64,000 nt of DNA from Rhodothermus bifroesti (GTDB taxonomy: Bacteria > Bacteroidota > Rhodothermia > Rhodothermales > Rhodothermaceae), in assembly GCF_017908595.1 (NCBI RefSeq), contig NZ_JAGKTL010000004.1, positions 348,173 to 412,172 of the forward strand, read 5' to 3'. Within the stretch, counting starts at the first letter, position 1, and each line of letters starts with the position of its first letter. Position numbers and translations under genes: made by a program. The notes below the pieces were generated by a model. That model did not search any database and was not told the DNA's origin. It saw only the letters and a list, made by a program, of their open reading frames with translations. Shown piece after piece: positions 45,042 through 54,873 of this stretch.

Positions 45042-45491
45042 TTATTCGGCCAAAGGCGCGTTGGGTTCCTGCCGAGCCAGATACTCTTGCAAAAGCAGCG
45101 CAGCAGCCATCTGGTCGATGCGCCCCCGATCGCGGCGCTTTTTACCGGAGCTGCCTACTTCGCGCAAACGCACACGAGCTAGTTCTGAGGTGTAACGCTC
45201 ATCCCAGCGCACAATAGGCACGTCCGGCAGCAGGCGTTCAAGACGCCGAATAAATCGAGCCACTTCCGCGGTAGCTTCGCCCTCCGTTCCTTGAGCCGTT
45301 AGTGGCCAACCGATAACCAGCGTAGCAATGCCTTCACGGTCATGCAGCGCTTGAAGCACCCGCAATGCCTCTTCTGGCGGATAGGTACCATAGGGCTGAG
45401 CAAACAGACGCAGCGGATCCGACACAGCCAATCCAACCCGCTTACGGCCATAGTCAACCGCTACAATTCGTGGGGGCGTTGGGTGCAGCAT
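45042..45491 (-). CDS. ruvX: Putative pre-16S rRNA nuclease / Holliday junction resolvase-like RuvX
   Basis: 149 aa YqgF/RuvX family. DYGRKRVGLAVSD (13-25) supplies the first acidic residue, ATLVIGWPL and VRWDERYTS (about 101-109) the second, and DQMAAALLLQEYL (about 125-137) the third, as in the RNase H-like fold. In E. coli the protein trims the 5' end of 16S rRNA. Neighbours are def downstream and the HU gene upstream, the latter separated by a terminator, so ruvX has its own promoter in a short gap. Confidence 0.93.
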   Translation of the reverse strand: MLHPTPPRIVAVDYGRKRVGLAVSDPLRLFAQPYGTYPPEEALRVLQALHDREGIATLVIGWPLTAQGTEGEATAEVARFIRRLERLLPDVPIVRWDERYTSELARVRLREVGSSGKKRRDRGRIDQMAAALLLQEYLARQEPNAPLAE

Positions 45492-45515
45492 GGCTAGTAG
45501 CTTTTAAAAACAAAG

Positions 45516-45542
45516 CGCGGACGGGCCTAGGGTCCGTCCGCG
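45516..45542 (-). terminator. Terminator after the HU/IHF gene
   Basis: Nine-bp GC stem (45516-45524 with 45534-45542), nine-base loop, followed on the minus strand by GCTTTGTTTTT. It ends the HU-like gene as a single unit. Confidence 0.85.
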
Positions 45543-45569
45543 TGCACAGGGACAAGATCGCGCCATCAC

Positions 45570-45968
45570 CTAGCGACGCGCGCCGTTTTTTTCGGCCGCT
45601 TGGCTTGCCAACAACTTATCGGCACTACCTTCTGGGATCTCGTAGTTGAGCTCTACCAGCGGCCGCTGAAGTACCTGCTTTAGGCGTTTGCTTGGCTTAA
45701 AGTGCGTCTTACGCCGGCTAGGAATAAAGACGGTCTCGTTTGTTTTGGGATTCCGTGCTTTCGGCTTGGCACGGGTCTTTTTGACCTCAAACACCCCAAA
45801 GTCCCGCAGTTCAATGCGCACTTCTGGATCAGCCTCTTCCAGCAACTGCGCTACAGCTTCAATGACGGTATTTACCCACGGCTCGCACTTATAGATGGGC
45901 TCTCCCATCAGCTGAGCGACCCGACGCGCAACATCTTTCTTGGTCAATGTCGGCATGCGTTGTGTCAT
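45570..45968 (-). CDS. HU/IHF family DNA-binding protein
   Basis: 132 aa from the ATG at 45968, chosen for AAGGAG about nine bases upstream over an ORF start at 46010. The HU/IHF core has TLTKKDVARRVAQLMG and a DNA-wrapping arm segment AKARNPKTNETVFIPSRR, followed by THFKPSKRLKQVL. About 30 residues beyond the normal end (PEGSADKLLASQAAEKNGARR) form a hydrophilic tail. It probably shapes nucleoid DNA as a dimer. Whether it is HU or IHF cannot be told from this alone. Confidence 0.9.
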   Translation of the reverse strand: MTQRMPTLTKKDVARRVAQLMGEPIYKCEPWVNTVIEAVAQLLEEADPEVRIELRDFGVFEVKKTRAKPKARNPKTNETVFIPSRRKTHFKPSKRLKQVLQRPLVELNYEIPEGSADKLLASQAAEKNGARR

Positions 45969-46136
45969 AGCCAGCAACTCCTTAAGGTGAACAGATCTTT
46001 TCTCAAACACACCTGCCTTTCAGCGATTCCTCTGCAATTGGCAGGCTGCCCTGATCCGTGGGGGCATTTTATTAAATCACGAAGGCTTTTGCAAAAGAAA
46101 ACGATAGGGCATCATCGAATTTTTTAAGGACTTGGT

Positions 46137-48377
46137 CTATTCTTCGAATCGGTAAACCCCATAGATGCCCTCGATACGCTTAATCCGTTCAATGAGACGG
46201 CGCAAATGCTCTAGGTCGCTGACGTAGAGCACAATCGTTCCTTCAAATACCCCATCTTCGGAATCCACCGTAATCGAGCGAATGTTGGTTTTTAGGCTTT
46301 TAGAAATCACGGTGGTGATATCGCTGACAATACCCACCCGATCTTCACCCATGACGCGCAGCGCAGCCAAAAACTGCACGTCCTTCTGCCGGCTCCACTC
46401 TACAGGCACAATGCGGTCTGCGTGATGCAAAAGCAGGTAGGGGGCATTTTTGCAGTTTACGCGATGAATCTTGATAGCCCCACTGCGGCTGACGTAACCA
46501 AAGACCTCATCTCCCGGGATAGGATTGCAGCAAGAAGCATACGACGTAACGATATCGGTATGCAGCTCTCCGTCGATTTTCAGGGCAGGCTGCCCAGCCT
46601 CCTTGGCGGTATCTAGAAAGCTTTCATACTGCAGGCGCAAAGCAGGCTCTTGAACCGTGCTATCCTCAGCAGTGGATTCTCCAGAGCGCAACACCTTGAC
46701 CAGCTCATCTGCCTCAAACAGACCAGTGCCCAACTCATAGAACAACTGTTGCAGCGAGGGGAACTTGAGCCGGTGAGCAGCACGCTGCAGTTGCCGCTCG
46801 TCAACCTCTAAGCCAAGCCGTTTGATTTTCTTCTCCCAGAGTTCCTTGCCCAATTCGATCGCCTTGCGGCGCTGTTCGTTGATCCAGTGGCGAATATGGC
46901 TGCGCGCCTTTTGGGTAACGACAAACTTCATCCAATCGGGATTGGGCGTCTGTTTTTTCGAGGTGATAATTTCCACTTGGTCCCCGCTTTTGAGCTTGTA
47001 GGACAGCGGCACCAGTTTGCCATTGACCTTGGCCCCAATGCAGTGCAACCCTACTTCTGTGTGCACCCGAAAGGCAAAATCGACCGGCGTAGCTCCTTGA
47101 GGAAGGCTGAGCACATCGCCTTTAGGAGTAAAGACGTAAATCTCCTCATCGTACAGGTTCAATCGAAATTCATTAACAAACTCGGTAGCCTGATCTGGTT
47201 TAGGGTTTTCAAGGATCTCCTGCACCCAGCGCAGCCATTGGTCCATTTTAGGATCAACTTCTTCGATCCCTTCCTTGTAGCGCCAGTGCGCGGCCACGCC
47301 GCGTTCGGCGACTTCGTGCATTTCTTGCGTGCGGATCTGCACCTCTACCTTGCGACCTTCTGGCCCCAGCACGGTGGTATGCAAGCTCTGGTAGCCGTTA
47401 GACTTGGGGACCGAGATAAAGTCGCGAAACCGTTCCGGAAGGGGTTTGTACAGGTCGGTTACGATCGAATAAGCCCGCCAGCAGTCTTCTTTACCTTTTC
47501 GGCCTGTCGTTTTGAGTACGATGCGGATGGCAAACAAATCGTAGATTTCCTCAAGCGGCTTGTTTTGCCGCTTCATTTTACGGTAGATCGAGTAGATATT
47601 CTTGGGCCGGCCGTAAATGTCAAACTCCAGCCCAGCCTCTTGTAGGCGCTGCTTGAGTGGCTCAATAAAGCGCTGAATATAGGCTTCCCGCTCGCGCTTT
47701 GATTCGTTTAAGCCGCGTACAATAGCATAATACTCTTCAGGCTGAAGCACCTTGAGCGCGAGGTCTTCTAGCTCACTTTTGAGCTTAAAAAGGCCAAAGC
47801 GATGGGCCAGGGGAGCAAACAGCTCTAAGGTCTCCGTGGCAATCTTTAAGCGTTTAGGTGGTGGCAGCACTTCAATGGTGCGCATATTGTGAAGCCGGTC
47901 GGCGAACTTGACCAGAATTACGCGAATGTCTTCGGCCATAGAAAGCATCAATTTGCGGACGTTTTCGGCCTGGCCAAGCTCGCGTGAGGCAAAAACACCC
48001 TGGATCTTGGTCAATCCGTCGATGATAGTCCCCATGGTTTCGCCGAACTCCTCGCGGATGAATTCCAGCGAGAGGTCGGAGTCTTCCACAACGTCGTGCA
48101 GCAGTGCTGCCGCAACGCTGACGTCATCAAAGCTGATGTCTTCTGCAACAATCTGCGCAACGGCAAGGGGATGGAGAATATAAGGTTCGCCTGTAATGCG
48201 TCGGTGATCTCGGTGTGCCCAGAAGCTCACGCGAAAAGCCCGGCGAATCAGGTCTTCATCAACGCGGGGAAGATGGGCCCGGCAAGTTTCTAGTAGGGCT
48301 TCTAGGCGTTCCTGATACTCCGGCGGGATATTCAGGTCAGCCCCCTTTAGGACGGTCGACGTTTGAATCATGGGCAT
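46137..48377 (-). CDS. rel: Bifunctional (p)ppGpp synthetase/hydrolase Rel
   Basis: 746 aa from the ATG at 48377; an in-frame ATG at 48407 is possible. The HD hydrolase domain has HPLAVAQIVAE and AALLHDVVEDSDL (His-Asp pair), intact. The synthetase domain carries YGRPKNIYSIYRKM, AIRIVLKT, RDFISVPKSNGYQSLHTTV and VAERGVAAHWRYKEG. A TGS domain (IYVFTPKGDVLSLPQGATPV) and a C-terminal ACT domain (RVMGEDRVGIVSDITTVISK) follow. It controls the stringent response. A single Rel of this kind usually serves both functions in Bacteroidota, and both active sites look intact. Confidence 0.95.
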   Translation of the reverse strand: MPMIQTSTVLKGADLNIPPEYQERLEALLETCRAHLPRVDEDLIRRAFRVSFWAHRDHRRITGEPYILHPLAVAQIVAEDISFDDVSVAAALLHDVVEDSDLSLEFIREEFGETMGTIIDGLTKIQGVFASRELGQAENVRKLMLSMAEDIRVILVKFADRLHNMRTIEVLPPPKRLKIATETLELFAPLAHRFGLFKLKSELEDLALKVLQPEEYYAIVRGLNESKREREAYIQRFIEPLKQRLQEAGLEFDIYGRPKNIYSIYRKMKRQNKPLEEIYDLFAIRIVLKTTGRKGKEDCWRAYSIVTDLYKPLPERFRDFISVPKSNGYQSLHTTVLGPEGRKVEVQIRTQEMHEVAERGVAAHWRYKEGIEEVDPKMDQWLRWVQEILENPKPDQATEFVNEFRLNLYDEEIYVFTPKGDVLSLPQGATPVDFAFRVHTEVGLHCIGAKVNGKLVPLSYKLKSGDQVEIITSKKQTPNPDWMKFVVTQKARSHIRHWINEQRRKAIELGKELWEKKIKRLGLEVDERQLQRAAHRLKFPSLQQLFYELGTGLFEADELVKVLRSGESTAEDSTVQEPALRLQYESFLDTAKEAGQPALKIDGELHTDIVTSYASCCNPIPGDEVFGYVSRSGAIKIHRVNCKNAPYLLLHHADRIVPVEWSRQKDVQFLAALRVMGEDRVGIVSDITTVISKSLKTNIRSITVDSEDGVFEGTIVLYVSDLEHLRRLIERIKRIEGIYGVYRFEE

Positions 48378-48458
48378 TGTAGGCTTGGGTTCCCATCCCC
48401 GAGGCATTCTTTTTATTAAGTTAAAGTACGGGGCTGGCTACCAGTTCCGGTAACAAAA

Positions 48459-48487
48459 AAAGCGCCATCCCTACGGAATGGCGCTTT
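48459..48487 (-). terminator. Terminator of the S10-spc-alpha operon
   Basis: Ten-bp stem (48459-48468 with 48478-48487), nine-base loop, followed by a run of T on the minus strand (48460-48454). Located about 30 bases after the rplQ stop, it closes the whole ribosomal cluster. Confidence 0.92.
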
Positions 48488-48515
48488 AGGCGTGAGGAGG
48501 TGCTGCCTATAGCCT

Positions 48516-49043
48516 TTAGGCCTCGTCTTTTTTATCAGGTTCGTCTTCTTGGGGCGTCTGTGCCGCAGATTTATCAGCAGTTTCCGAAGCCGCTGTTGCG
48601 GGTTCCGCTTGCGTGACGCGCTGGCTACGACCGCGCCCGCGACGCGTGCGCTTGCGTGCTTTGCGCGCATCGGCAGGCTTAAGGTCATTGTAGTCGACCA
48701 GTTCGATAATGGCCATTTCAGCTCCGTCGCCTGGACGGTATCCGACGCGTACCACCCTTGTGTAGCCGCCTGGCCGATCGCCCACTTTCTCGGCAATCTC
48801 GCCAAAGAGTTCTTTAACGGCTTCCTTATCCTGCAAGTAGCGGAAGACTTCTCGGCGGTTGTGCGTGGTATCTTCCTTGGCCCGCGTAATGAGCGGCTCT
48901 ATAAACTGGCGTAAGGCTTTGGCCTTGGCCAGCGTGGTACGGATGCGCTTGTGACGAATCAAGGCGCAAGAAAGGGCCGCCAACGTCGCCCGTCGGTGCC
49001 CGTAGGTCCGCCCTAGTTTAAATCCTTTCTTATGATGTCTCAT
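48516..49043 (-). CDS. rplQ: Ribosomal protein L17
   Basis: 175 aa; the L17 core ([60 protein letters not shown]) takes about 125 residues. The rest is a low-complexity, Ala/Glu/Thr-rich tail ending DEPDKKDEA, longer than in E. coli. Last gene of the operon. Confidence 0.96.
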   Translation of the reverse strand: MRHHKKGFKLGRTYGHRRATLAALSCALIRHKRIRTTLAKAKALRQFIEPLITRAKEDTTHNRREVFRYLQDKEAVKELFGEIAEKVGDRPGGYTRVVRVGYRPGDGAEMAIIELVDYNDLKPADARKARKRTRRGRGRSQRVTQAEPATAASETADKSAAQTPQEDEPDKKDEA

Positions 49044-49075
49044 GGCCTTACGCGCTTATTTCGGCCAGCGCCGGT

Positions 49076-50059
49076 TTAGCTCTTCGCTTCTTCCAGATAT
49101 TTGTCCACGTCCATGCCAAAGTGCAGGCCACGCTCTTCGAGGACCTGAATGAGCTCTTGGAGCGACTTACGGCCGAAGTTCCGGAACTTGAGCATTTCCG
49201 ATTCTTGCCGCCGCACCAGGTCGCCGATCGTGCGAATGTTGGCCGCCTTAAGGCAGTTGTGTGCACGCACCGAAAGGTCAAGCTCGTCAACTGGCTGCGA
49301 AAGCAGCTCCCGAATGCGCTGCACTTCGGCGTCGACTTCTTTTTTGACCACTTCAGGCTGCGGCTCGCTCTCCATTTTAATGAAGAGATTGATGTGGTCG
49401 CGCAGGATGGTAGCGGCCTGCACGAGCGCATCTTCTGGAGAGATGGAGCCATCGGTGGTGATTTCCAGCTCCAGCCGTTCGTATTCGATCTTCTGGCCTA
49501 CACGGGTAGGTTTGATCGTGTAGCGCACGTTTTTGATCGGTGTAAAGATCGCGTCGATGGCAATAACGCCAATCGGATCCTCCGGTAGCTTGTTTTCCTC
49601 GGCCGGAACATAGCCGCGACCGCGCCCCATACGCAGCTCGACATTGAGCTGGGCATTCTCTGCCAGGGTGGCAATATAATGATCTGGATTGAGTACTTCG
49701 TAATGGCTGGTGGCTTCGCCGATGTCGCGCGCCGTCCACGTGCCTGGACCTTTAAGCGAAAGCCGAATGTTGGCGTCGATGCTTTCTTTCGCCTTGAAGC
49801 GGACGCCTTTGAGGTTCAGGATGATCTCAGAGACGTCCTCGGTAACGCCCGGAATGGTCGAAAACTCGTGCTGCACCCCATCGATTTTCACCGCTGTGAT
49901 GGCCACTCCCGGCAATGAAGAAAGCAGCACGCGCCGCAGGGCATTGCCGATCGTAACACCGTAACCCCGCTCAAGCGGCTGAATCACAAAACGCCCGAAC
50001 GTTTCGCTTGCCTCTTCCACCCGTACACCTTCGGGCAGTTGAACCATGTAGTTGCTCAT
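49076..50059 (-). CDS. rpoA: RNA polymerase alpha subunit
   Basis: 327 aa. The N-terminal dimerisation domain has GYGVTIGNALRRVLLSSLPG and VRYTIKPTRVGQ, needed for beta and beta' assembly. The C-terminal domain has LDLSVRAHNCLKAANIRTIG and GRKSLQELIQVLEERGL, which contacts UP elements and activators. The full two-domain form is present. Positioned between rpsD and rplQ as in most bacteria. Confidence 0.97.
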   Translation of the reverse strand: MSNYMVQLPEGVRVEEASETFGRFVIQPLERGYGVTIGNALRRVLLSSLPGVAITAVKIDGVQHEFSTIPGVTEDVSEIILNLKGVRFKAKESIDANIRLSLKGPGTWTARDIGEATSHYEVLNPDHYIATLAENAQLNVELRMGRGRGYVPAEENKLPEDPIGVIAIDAIFTPIKNVRYTIKPTRVGQKIEYERLELEITTDGSISPEDALVQAATILRDHINLFIKMESEPQPEVVKKEVDAEVQRIRELLSQPVDELDLSVRAHNCLKAANIRTIGDLVRRQESEMLKFRNFGRKSLQELIQVLEERGLHFGMDVDKYLEEAKS

Positions 50060-50137
50060 GGTTAGTCAGATGGTTTATTTGCGGTCGTGAAAGCCCGAAG
50101 CCTCGAGCGCTTCGGTGCACGCCAGCGTTTTCGTCGA

Positions 50138-50740
50138 CTACTTGGAGTAGAGCTCGACGATTAGATGTTCACGAATGTTTTCAGGTATGTCTTCCCGGTT
50201 GGGGTAGTCCAGAAACTTCCCCTGCATTTCCTTACGATCGATCTCAAGCCAAGGGAAGTTCCGGCGCAAACGCCTAAGGTTTTCTTGAATCACGGCGAGT
50301 TGCCGGCTCTTGGGACGCACAGCCACCACATCGCCCGGCCGAAGCTGGTAGGAAGGCACATTCACCACTTGGCCATTAACCAGAATGTGGCGATGCACGA
50401 CAAGCTGTCGCGCCTGGCGGCGCGTCCGGGCAAATCCCATGCGGTAGACCGTATTGTCCAGACGCGCTTCCAGCATTTTGAGCAGCGTTTCGCCTGTAAC
50501 GCCCTTTTTGCGCGTCGCCTTTTCAAAAAGGTTGCGGAATTGCCGCTCCAGCAGGCCGTAAATATGTTTGACCTTTTGCTTTTCTTTTAGCTGGACGGCA
50601 TACTCGCTGTCCTTAGTGCGCCGGGTGCGCCCATGTTGTCCCGGGGGATATGGCTTACGCTCTAAGGCTTTACTAGGCCCAAAGATTGGCTCGCCAAAAC
50701 GGCGGGCCACTTTCTGTTTGGGACCGCGATAACGGGCCAT
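50138..50740 (-). CDS. rpsD: Ribosomal protein S4
   Basis: 200 aa, starting [20 protein letters not shown]. The S4 RNA-binding segment is [20 protein letters not shown] and [19 protein letters not shown]4 nucleates 30S assembly on 16S rRNA and can repress its own operon. No zinc-binding cysteines are present in the N-terminal part. Confidence 0.97.
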   Translation of the reverse strand: MARYRGPKQKVARRFGEPIFGPSKALERKPYPPGQHGRTRRTKDSEYAVQLKEKQKVKHIYGLLERQFRNLFEKATRKKGVTGETLLKMLEARLDNTVYRMGFARTRRQARQLVVHRHILVNGQVVNVPSYQLRPGDVVAVRPKSRQLAVIQENLRRLRRNFPWLEIDRKEMQGKFLDYPNREDIPENIREHLIVELYSK

Positions 50741-50834
50741 AGGTGTTCAGGTCTCGTTTGTCAGGTTAATGGATGAAGGACAAACGCACGTGCAACGCCT
50801 GTTGCGTTGCCGTGACCGGACTTATGCCCAAGTC

Positions 50835-51227
50835 TTACACACGGCGACGTTTGGGCGGCCGGCAGCCGTTGTGCGGCACAGGGGTAACATCACGGATCGT
50901 GAGCAACTCCAACCCTGCTGCGGCAAGCGCACGAATCGCCGACTCCCGGCCAGAACCAGGGCCTTTAACAAACACATCCACACGCCGCAGGCCCAAATCG
51001 TAGGCTTCCTTAGCGGCAGAAGTTGCGGCCATCTGGGCGGCAAACGGTGTGCCTTTGCGACTCCCCTTAAAACCTTCTTTACCGCCACTGGACCAGGCAA
51101 TGGTGTTGCCGTATTGATCCGTGATCGTGACAATCGTATTGTTAAACGTCGACTGAATGTGCGCCTGCCCGTTCTGTTCAACAATGACGTTTTTCTTACG
51201 CGTCGATGTTCGCTGTTTTTTGGCCAT
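50835..51227 (-). CDS. rpsK: Ribosomal protein S11
   Basis: 130 aa with the signature [20 protein letters not shown] and [20 protein letters not shown], ending in the basic [10 protein letters not shown]. It lies in the platform of the 30S subunit next to S6 and S18. The gap of 94 bases to rpsD has no evident element. Confidence 0.97.
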   Translation of the reverse strand: MAKKQRTSTRKKNVIVEQNGQAHIQSTFNNTIVTITDQYGNTIAWSSGGKEGFKGSRKGTPFAAQMAATSAAKEAYDLGLRRVDVFVKGPGSGRESAIRALAAAGLELLTIRDVTPVPHNGCRPPKRRRV

Positions 51228-51242
51228 GGCTGTGCTACGGGA

Positions 51243-51623
51243 TTACTTCTTCGGAGCCTTCTTCTTCCCGGCCACGGTTTTGCGCGGCCCTTTCCGTGTG
51301 CGGGCATTGGTGCGCGTGCGCTGCCCACGCACAGGCAACCCCAACCGATGTCGAATGCCGCGGTAGCAGCCGATATCCATCAGCCGCTTAATGTTCATCT
51401 GCACTTCGGCTCGAAGCTGCCCTTCGACGACATATTCCTGTTCAATCAAACGCCGAATCTCCCGCGTCTGCTCTTCCGTCCAATCTTTGGGACGTGTGTT
51501 GGGATCTACCCCTACGCGGCCGAGAATCTCTCGCGCCCGCGCTTTTCCGATCCCGTAGATCGCCGTCAGCGCAATTTCTCCCCGTTTATGCAGGGGAATG
51601 TCAACACCTGCGATACGTGGCAT
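51243..51623 (-). CDS. rpsM: Ribosomal protein S13
   Basis: 126 aa. Starts [20 protein letters not shown] and ends in the basic [18 protein letters not shown] tail that reaches the P-site tRNA. Central [11 protein letters not shown] is diagnostic. It lies in the head of the 30S subunit. Confidence 0.97.
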   Translation of the reverse strand: MPRIAGVDIPLHKRGEIALTAIYGIGKARAREILGRVGVDPNTRPKDWTEEQTREIRRLIEQEYVVEGQLRAEVQMNIKRLMDIGCYRGIRHRLGLPVRGQRTRTNARTRKGPRKTVAGKKKAPKK

Positions 51624-51642
51624 ACGTTCTACTCGGTTAAGC

Positions 51643-51759
51643 TCACCCTTGCCGTTGCTTATGGCGCGGGTTTTTCTTGTTGATCACATAAATCCGTCCC
51701 TTACGCCGCACAATCTTGTCGTCGGCACTACGCTTTTTTACGCTGGCACGTACTTTCAT
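51643..51759 (-). CDS. rpmJ: Ribosomal protein L36, zinc-free type
   Basis: 38 aa, read by hand on the minus strand: begins [17 protein letters not shown] and ends [12 protein letters not shown]. The residues that form the Cys3-His zinc ribbon in the zinc form are absent, with Ser/Asp and Asn in their places. It sits between infA and rpsM in the usual order. Zinc-free paralogues usually replace the zinc form when zinc is scarce, but here it is at the main ribosomal locus. Confidence 0.93.
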   Translation of the reverse strand: MKVRASVKKRSADDKIVRRKGRIYVINKKNPRHKQRQG

Positions 51760-51825
51760 GGCAGTAACAAGGCTTAAAAGCAAGGCTGCATAAACGCCGA
51801 AGTAGCAGCCTAGGTTCGTGAACGT

Positions 51826-52044
51826 TTATTTATAACGGTATATAATGCGCCCTCGGGTTAGATCGTAGGGCGAAAGTTCAACCTTCACGCGATCTCCAGG
51901 CAAAATTTTGATATAATGCATGCGCATTTTGCCTGAAAGCACGCCCAGAATTTCGTGGCCGTTATCTAGGCGCACCCGAAACTGGGCATTGGGCAGTGCT
52001 TCAAGAACTTCACCGTCCTGTGTAATGGCTTTCTGTTTCGCCAT
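51826..52044 (-). CDS. infA: Translation initiation factor IF-1
   Basis: 72 aa, the standard length, from ATG at 52044 ([20 protein letters not shown]); an ORF start at 52077 lies in map. The OB fold strands [20 protein letters not shown] and [20 protein letters not shown] are intact. Its start overlaps the map 3' end by 35 bases. Confidence 0.97.
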   Translation of the reverse strand: MAKQKAITQDGEVLEALPNAQFRVRLDNGHEILGVLSGKMRMHYIKILPGDRVKVELSPYDLTRGRIIYRYK

Positions 52045-52852
52045 GTAGGGAGGGTTGCAGGTTATAGGGAGCTTCAACGACGTCTTCGATATAGGCGAAG
52101 GTCGTTAACACCTCAGGTTTACCAGCACGTACAACGATCATGTGTTCGTAATGGGCCGAAGGCTGGCCATCAGCTGTGTAAACCGTCCATCCGTCTTCGC
52201 CAACACGCACCTCATACGTCCCCCGATTCACCATAGGTTCCAGGCACAAGGTCATCCCCACACGAAGCCGACGACCGGTGCCTGGACGCCCTACGTTAGG
52301 CACTTGGGGATCTTCGTGTAGGTTACGGCCAATGCCATGACCCACCAAGGCACGTACCACACCGTAGCCCGCGGCCTCACAGTGCCGCTGAATAGCATGG
52401 CTGATGTCGCCTACACGCTGTCCCGCTACCGCTTGCGCAATCCCTTTGTACAACGCCTCATAGGTAACGCGACAAAGGCGGATGTTCTCTGCGTCCAGCT
52501 CCCCTACCCCAAACGTATAGGCACTATCGCCATAGTACCCTCGATAGCGCACGCCACAATCGACCGATACCAAGTCACCTGGCTTTAAACGGTAATCGCC
52601 GGGAATGCCATGCACTACCTGATCGTTCACCGACACGCACAACGTGGCTGGATAGACCAACCGGCCTACCCGATAGCCCTTAAATGCAGGTTCTGCTCCC
52701 TGGGTGCGAATAAAATCTTCGGCGATCGCGTCCAGCTCTGCGGTTGTAACCCCTGGCCGGATGTAGCGCGCTACTGCGGCCAGCGTTCGCCCCACCAAAT
52801 CGGCGCAGGCACGAAGGATATCAATTTCTTTTTCGGTTTTGATATGAATCAT
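52010..52852 (-). CDS. map: Methionine aminopeptidase type I
   Basis: 280 aa from ATG at 52852 ([20 protein letters not shown]). Removes the initiator Met in the cytoplasm. Ligands are visible: [16 protein letters not shown] (first Asp), the second Asp within [24 protein letters not shown] (His ligand) and [10 protein letters not shown] (Glu ligand), with a final Glu in [13 protein letters not shown]. About 25 residues after the usual end ([20 protein letters not shown]) are encoded in the overlap with infA. Standard neighbour order secY-map-infA. Confidence 0.95.
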   Translation of the reverse strand: MIHIKTEKEIDILRACADLVGRTLAAVARYIRPGVTTAELDAIAEDFIRTQGAEPAFKGYRVGRLVYPATLCVSVNDQVVHGIPGDYRLKPGDLVSVDCGVRYRGYYGDSAYTFGVGELDAENIRLCRVTYEALYKGIAQAVAGQRVGDISHAIQRHCEAAGYGVVRALVGHGIGRNLHEDPQVPNVGRPGTGRRLRVGMTLCLEPMVNRGTYEVRVGEDGWTVYTADGQPSAHYEHMIVVRAGKPEVLTTFAYIEDVVEAPYNLQPSLHGETESHYTGR

Positions 52853-52865
52853 CGACCTGACCTTC

Positions 52866-54182
52866 TCAGAAGCGCCGCCCGCGCACACGCGTCCCTTTCA
52901 TAAAGCCTTCGTAGTGCCGCATAAGCAGGTGACTTTCAACCTGCTGCAGCGTGTCGAGCATCACCCCTACAATGATCAGCAGGCTGGTTCCCCCGAAAAA
53001 GTGCGCAAAACCAGCTGTCACGCCTGCACGCATGGCAAACGCTGGAATAATCGCCACAATACCCAAGAAAATCGCCCCTGGCAGCGTGATCCGCGTCAGA
53101 ATCGTATCAATAAACTCGCTTGTTTGCTTCCCTGGACGAATCCCTGGAATGAAGCCCCCTTGCCGCTTGAGCGTATCGGCCATCTCGCGAGGATTGACCG
53201 CAATGGCTGTGTAAAAGTAGGTAAAAAACACCACCAGCACAAAAAACAGTGCGGAATAGCCCCAACCTGAAACGTCCGAGAAAAAGCCGCCAAACTGCTG
53301 CATAAAGGCGCTTCCTGGGAAAAACGTAGCAATCGTAGCTGGCACAAACATAATCGACTGGGCGAAGATGATCGGCATCACCCCAGCCGCATTCACGCGC
53401 AATGGCAAGTACTGCGTCGTGCCCCCATAAACGCGCCGCCCAACCACACGCTTGGCGTACTGCACCGGAATCCGACGCGTTCCTTGCGTTACCAGCACAA
53501 CACCCGCCGTAATCACCACAAAAACTGCAAACTCCAGCAGCAAAATAAATAGGTTGTCCTTCAGCGTAAACTCATTGTAAACGGCCTGGGGAAAGAAAGC
53601 TAAAATGCCCACCATGATGATGAGCGAGATGCCATTGCCAATCCCACTTTCGGTGATGCGTTCGCCCAACCACATGACAAAGACGGTCCCGGCCGTTAGC
53701 ACAATGACTGCAATCAGCATGAAGAAGCCGGGGCTAACGACGATGGCCTGACCTGTTGCGCCATAGCGTAGGTTGATCGCGTAGCCTACTGCCTGAAGCG
53801 CGGTAATGCCTACCGTAAGGTAGCGTGTAAGCTGAGTGATCTTGCGCCGGCCTTCTTCCCCCTCGCGCTGGAGCTTTTGAAAATAGGGCACCACCGCTCC
53901 CATAAGCTGAATAATAATGGAAGCCGTAATGTAGGGCATAATGCCCAAAGCAAAAATGCCCGCCTGGGAAAAGGCCCCGCCCACAAAGAGGTCGATCAGC
54001 CCAAACAGGTTATTGGTGCCCGCCTGGCGGTTAACCTCAGCTAGAATATGGGCATCCACGCCCGGCAGCGTAACATACGTCCCCAGCCGATAGACAACCA
54101 GCAGTCCGAGGGTGTAGAGCACCCGCTGCCGCAGCTCTTCAATTTTCCAAATGTTGCGAATGCTTTCTGTGAAGCCCGCCAT
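52866..54182 (-). CDS. secY: Preprotein translocase subunit SecY
   Basis: 438 aa, ten membrane helices forming the protein-conducting channel with SecE and SecG. Characteristic segments include YRLGTYVTLPGVDAHILAEV, the plug-side LGIMPYITASIIIQLM, the cytoplasmic loop YAKRVVGRRVYGGTTQYLPL and the final LLMRHYEGFMKGTRVRGRRF. Follows rplO by 11 bases. Confidence 0.97.
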   Translation of the reverse strand: MAGFTESIRNIWKIEELRQRVLYTLGLLVVYRLGTYVTLPGVDAHILAEVNRQAGTNNLFGLIDLFVGGAFSQAGIFALGIMPYITASIIIQLMGAVVPYFQKLQREGEEGRRKITQLTRYLTVGITALQAVGYAINLRYGATGQAIVVSPGFFMLIAVIVLTAGTVFVMWLGERITESGIGNGISLIIMVGILAFFPQAVYNEFTLKDNLFILLLEFAVFVVITAGVVLVTQGTRRIPVQYAKRVVGRRVYGGTTQYLPLRVNAAGVMPIIFAQSIMFVPATIATFFPGSAFMQQFGGFFSDVSGWGYSALFFVLVVFFTYFYTAIAVNPREMADTLKRQGGFIPGIRPGKQTSEFIDTILTRITLPGAIFLGIVAIIPAFAMRAGVTAGFAHFFGGTSLLIIVGVMLDTLQQVESHLLMRHYEGFMKGTRVRGRRF

Positions 54183-54193
54183 GATGCATCGTT

Positions 54194-54655
54194 TCAGGCG
54201 ATTTCCGTAACCGTACCACCGGCAGCCTCGATTTTAGCGCGTGCTGAAGCGCTAAAGGCATGTGCCGTAATGTGCAGCGCGCTGGACAGCTCTCCCTCAC
54301 CCAGAATCTTGATCCGGTCTCGCTTTCGGGCTAGACCAGCAGCCACCAGGGTCTCAGGGGTAATCGGGGCCGTTGCCGACAGGCGGCCTGAGGCAAGCCA
54401 GCGATTCAGGTCGGCCAGGTTAATAATCCGATATTCCGTGTGAAACGGATTTCGGAAGCCGCGTTTCGGCACACGCCGAATGAGGGGCATCTGGCCACCT
54501 TCAAAGTAGGCAGGGATCTGCTGACCACTGCGGGCTTTTTGCCCCTTAGTCCCGCGCGTGGAGCTATGCCCACCGTAGCCTGAACCTACACCCCGTCCTA
54601 ACCGCTTCCGCTCGCGAACGGCACCTTTGGCTGGTTTTAGACGACTTAGATCCAT
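54194..54655 (-). CDS. rplO: Ribosomal protein L15
   Basis: 153 aa. The start MDLSRLKPAKGAVRERKRLG is followed by GVGSGYGGHSSTRGTKGQKA, the Gly-rich extension into 23S rRNA, then GFRNPFHTEYRIINLADL. Mid-to-late 50S assembly protein. No deviations seen. Confidence 0.97.
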   Translation of the reverse strand: MDLSRLKPAKGAVRERKRLGRGVGSGYGGHSSTRGTKGQKARSGQQIPAYFEGGQMPLIRRVPKRGFRNPFHTEYRIINLADLNRWLASGRLSATAPITPETLVAAGLARKRDRIKILGEGELSSALHITAHAFSASARAKIEAAGGTVTEIA

Positions 54656-54677
54656 GGTTGCTTTCTGGTTTACAGAC

Positions 54678-54869
54678 TTAAGCCGCTTCTACTTCTTCCA
54701 CGCGCACCAGGTGACGCACTTTTTCGATCATGCCACGGATCTGGGGGGTATCCTGATGCACCACCACGTGTCCGATGCGGCGCAAGCCCAACGCTTCAAG
54801 CGTGCGGCGCTGCCGCTTAGGATAATCAATGATGCTGCGCACCTGGGTGATTTTAAGTTGCTTTGCCAT
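54678..54869 (-). CDS. rpmD: Ribosomal protein L30
   Basis: 63 aa: [20 protein letters not shown] with a typical second half [20 protein letters not shown]. Small 50S protein binding 5S-proximal rRNA. Gap of four bases from rpsE. Confidence 0.96.
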   Translation of the reverse strand: MAKQLKITQVRSIIDYPKRQRRTLEALGLRRIGHVVVHQDTPQIRGMIEKVRHLVRVEEVEAA

Positions 54870-54873
54870 AAGC

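Noticed and set aside
46887..47645. A 252-codon plus-strand frame inside the Rel gene
   Set aside because: Antisense shadow of an intact, conserved Rel coding region.
50769..51683. A 304-codon open frame on the plus strand across rpsK and rpsM
   Set aside because: It is antisense to two certain ribosomal protein genes and has no family features; such shadow frames are expected opposite GC-rich genes.
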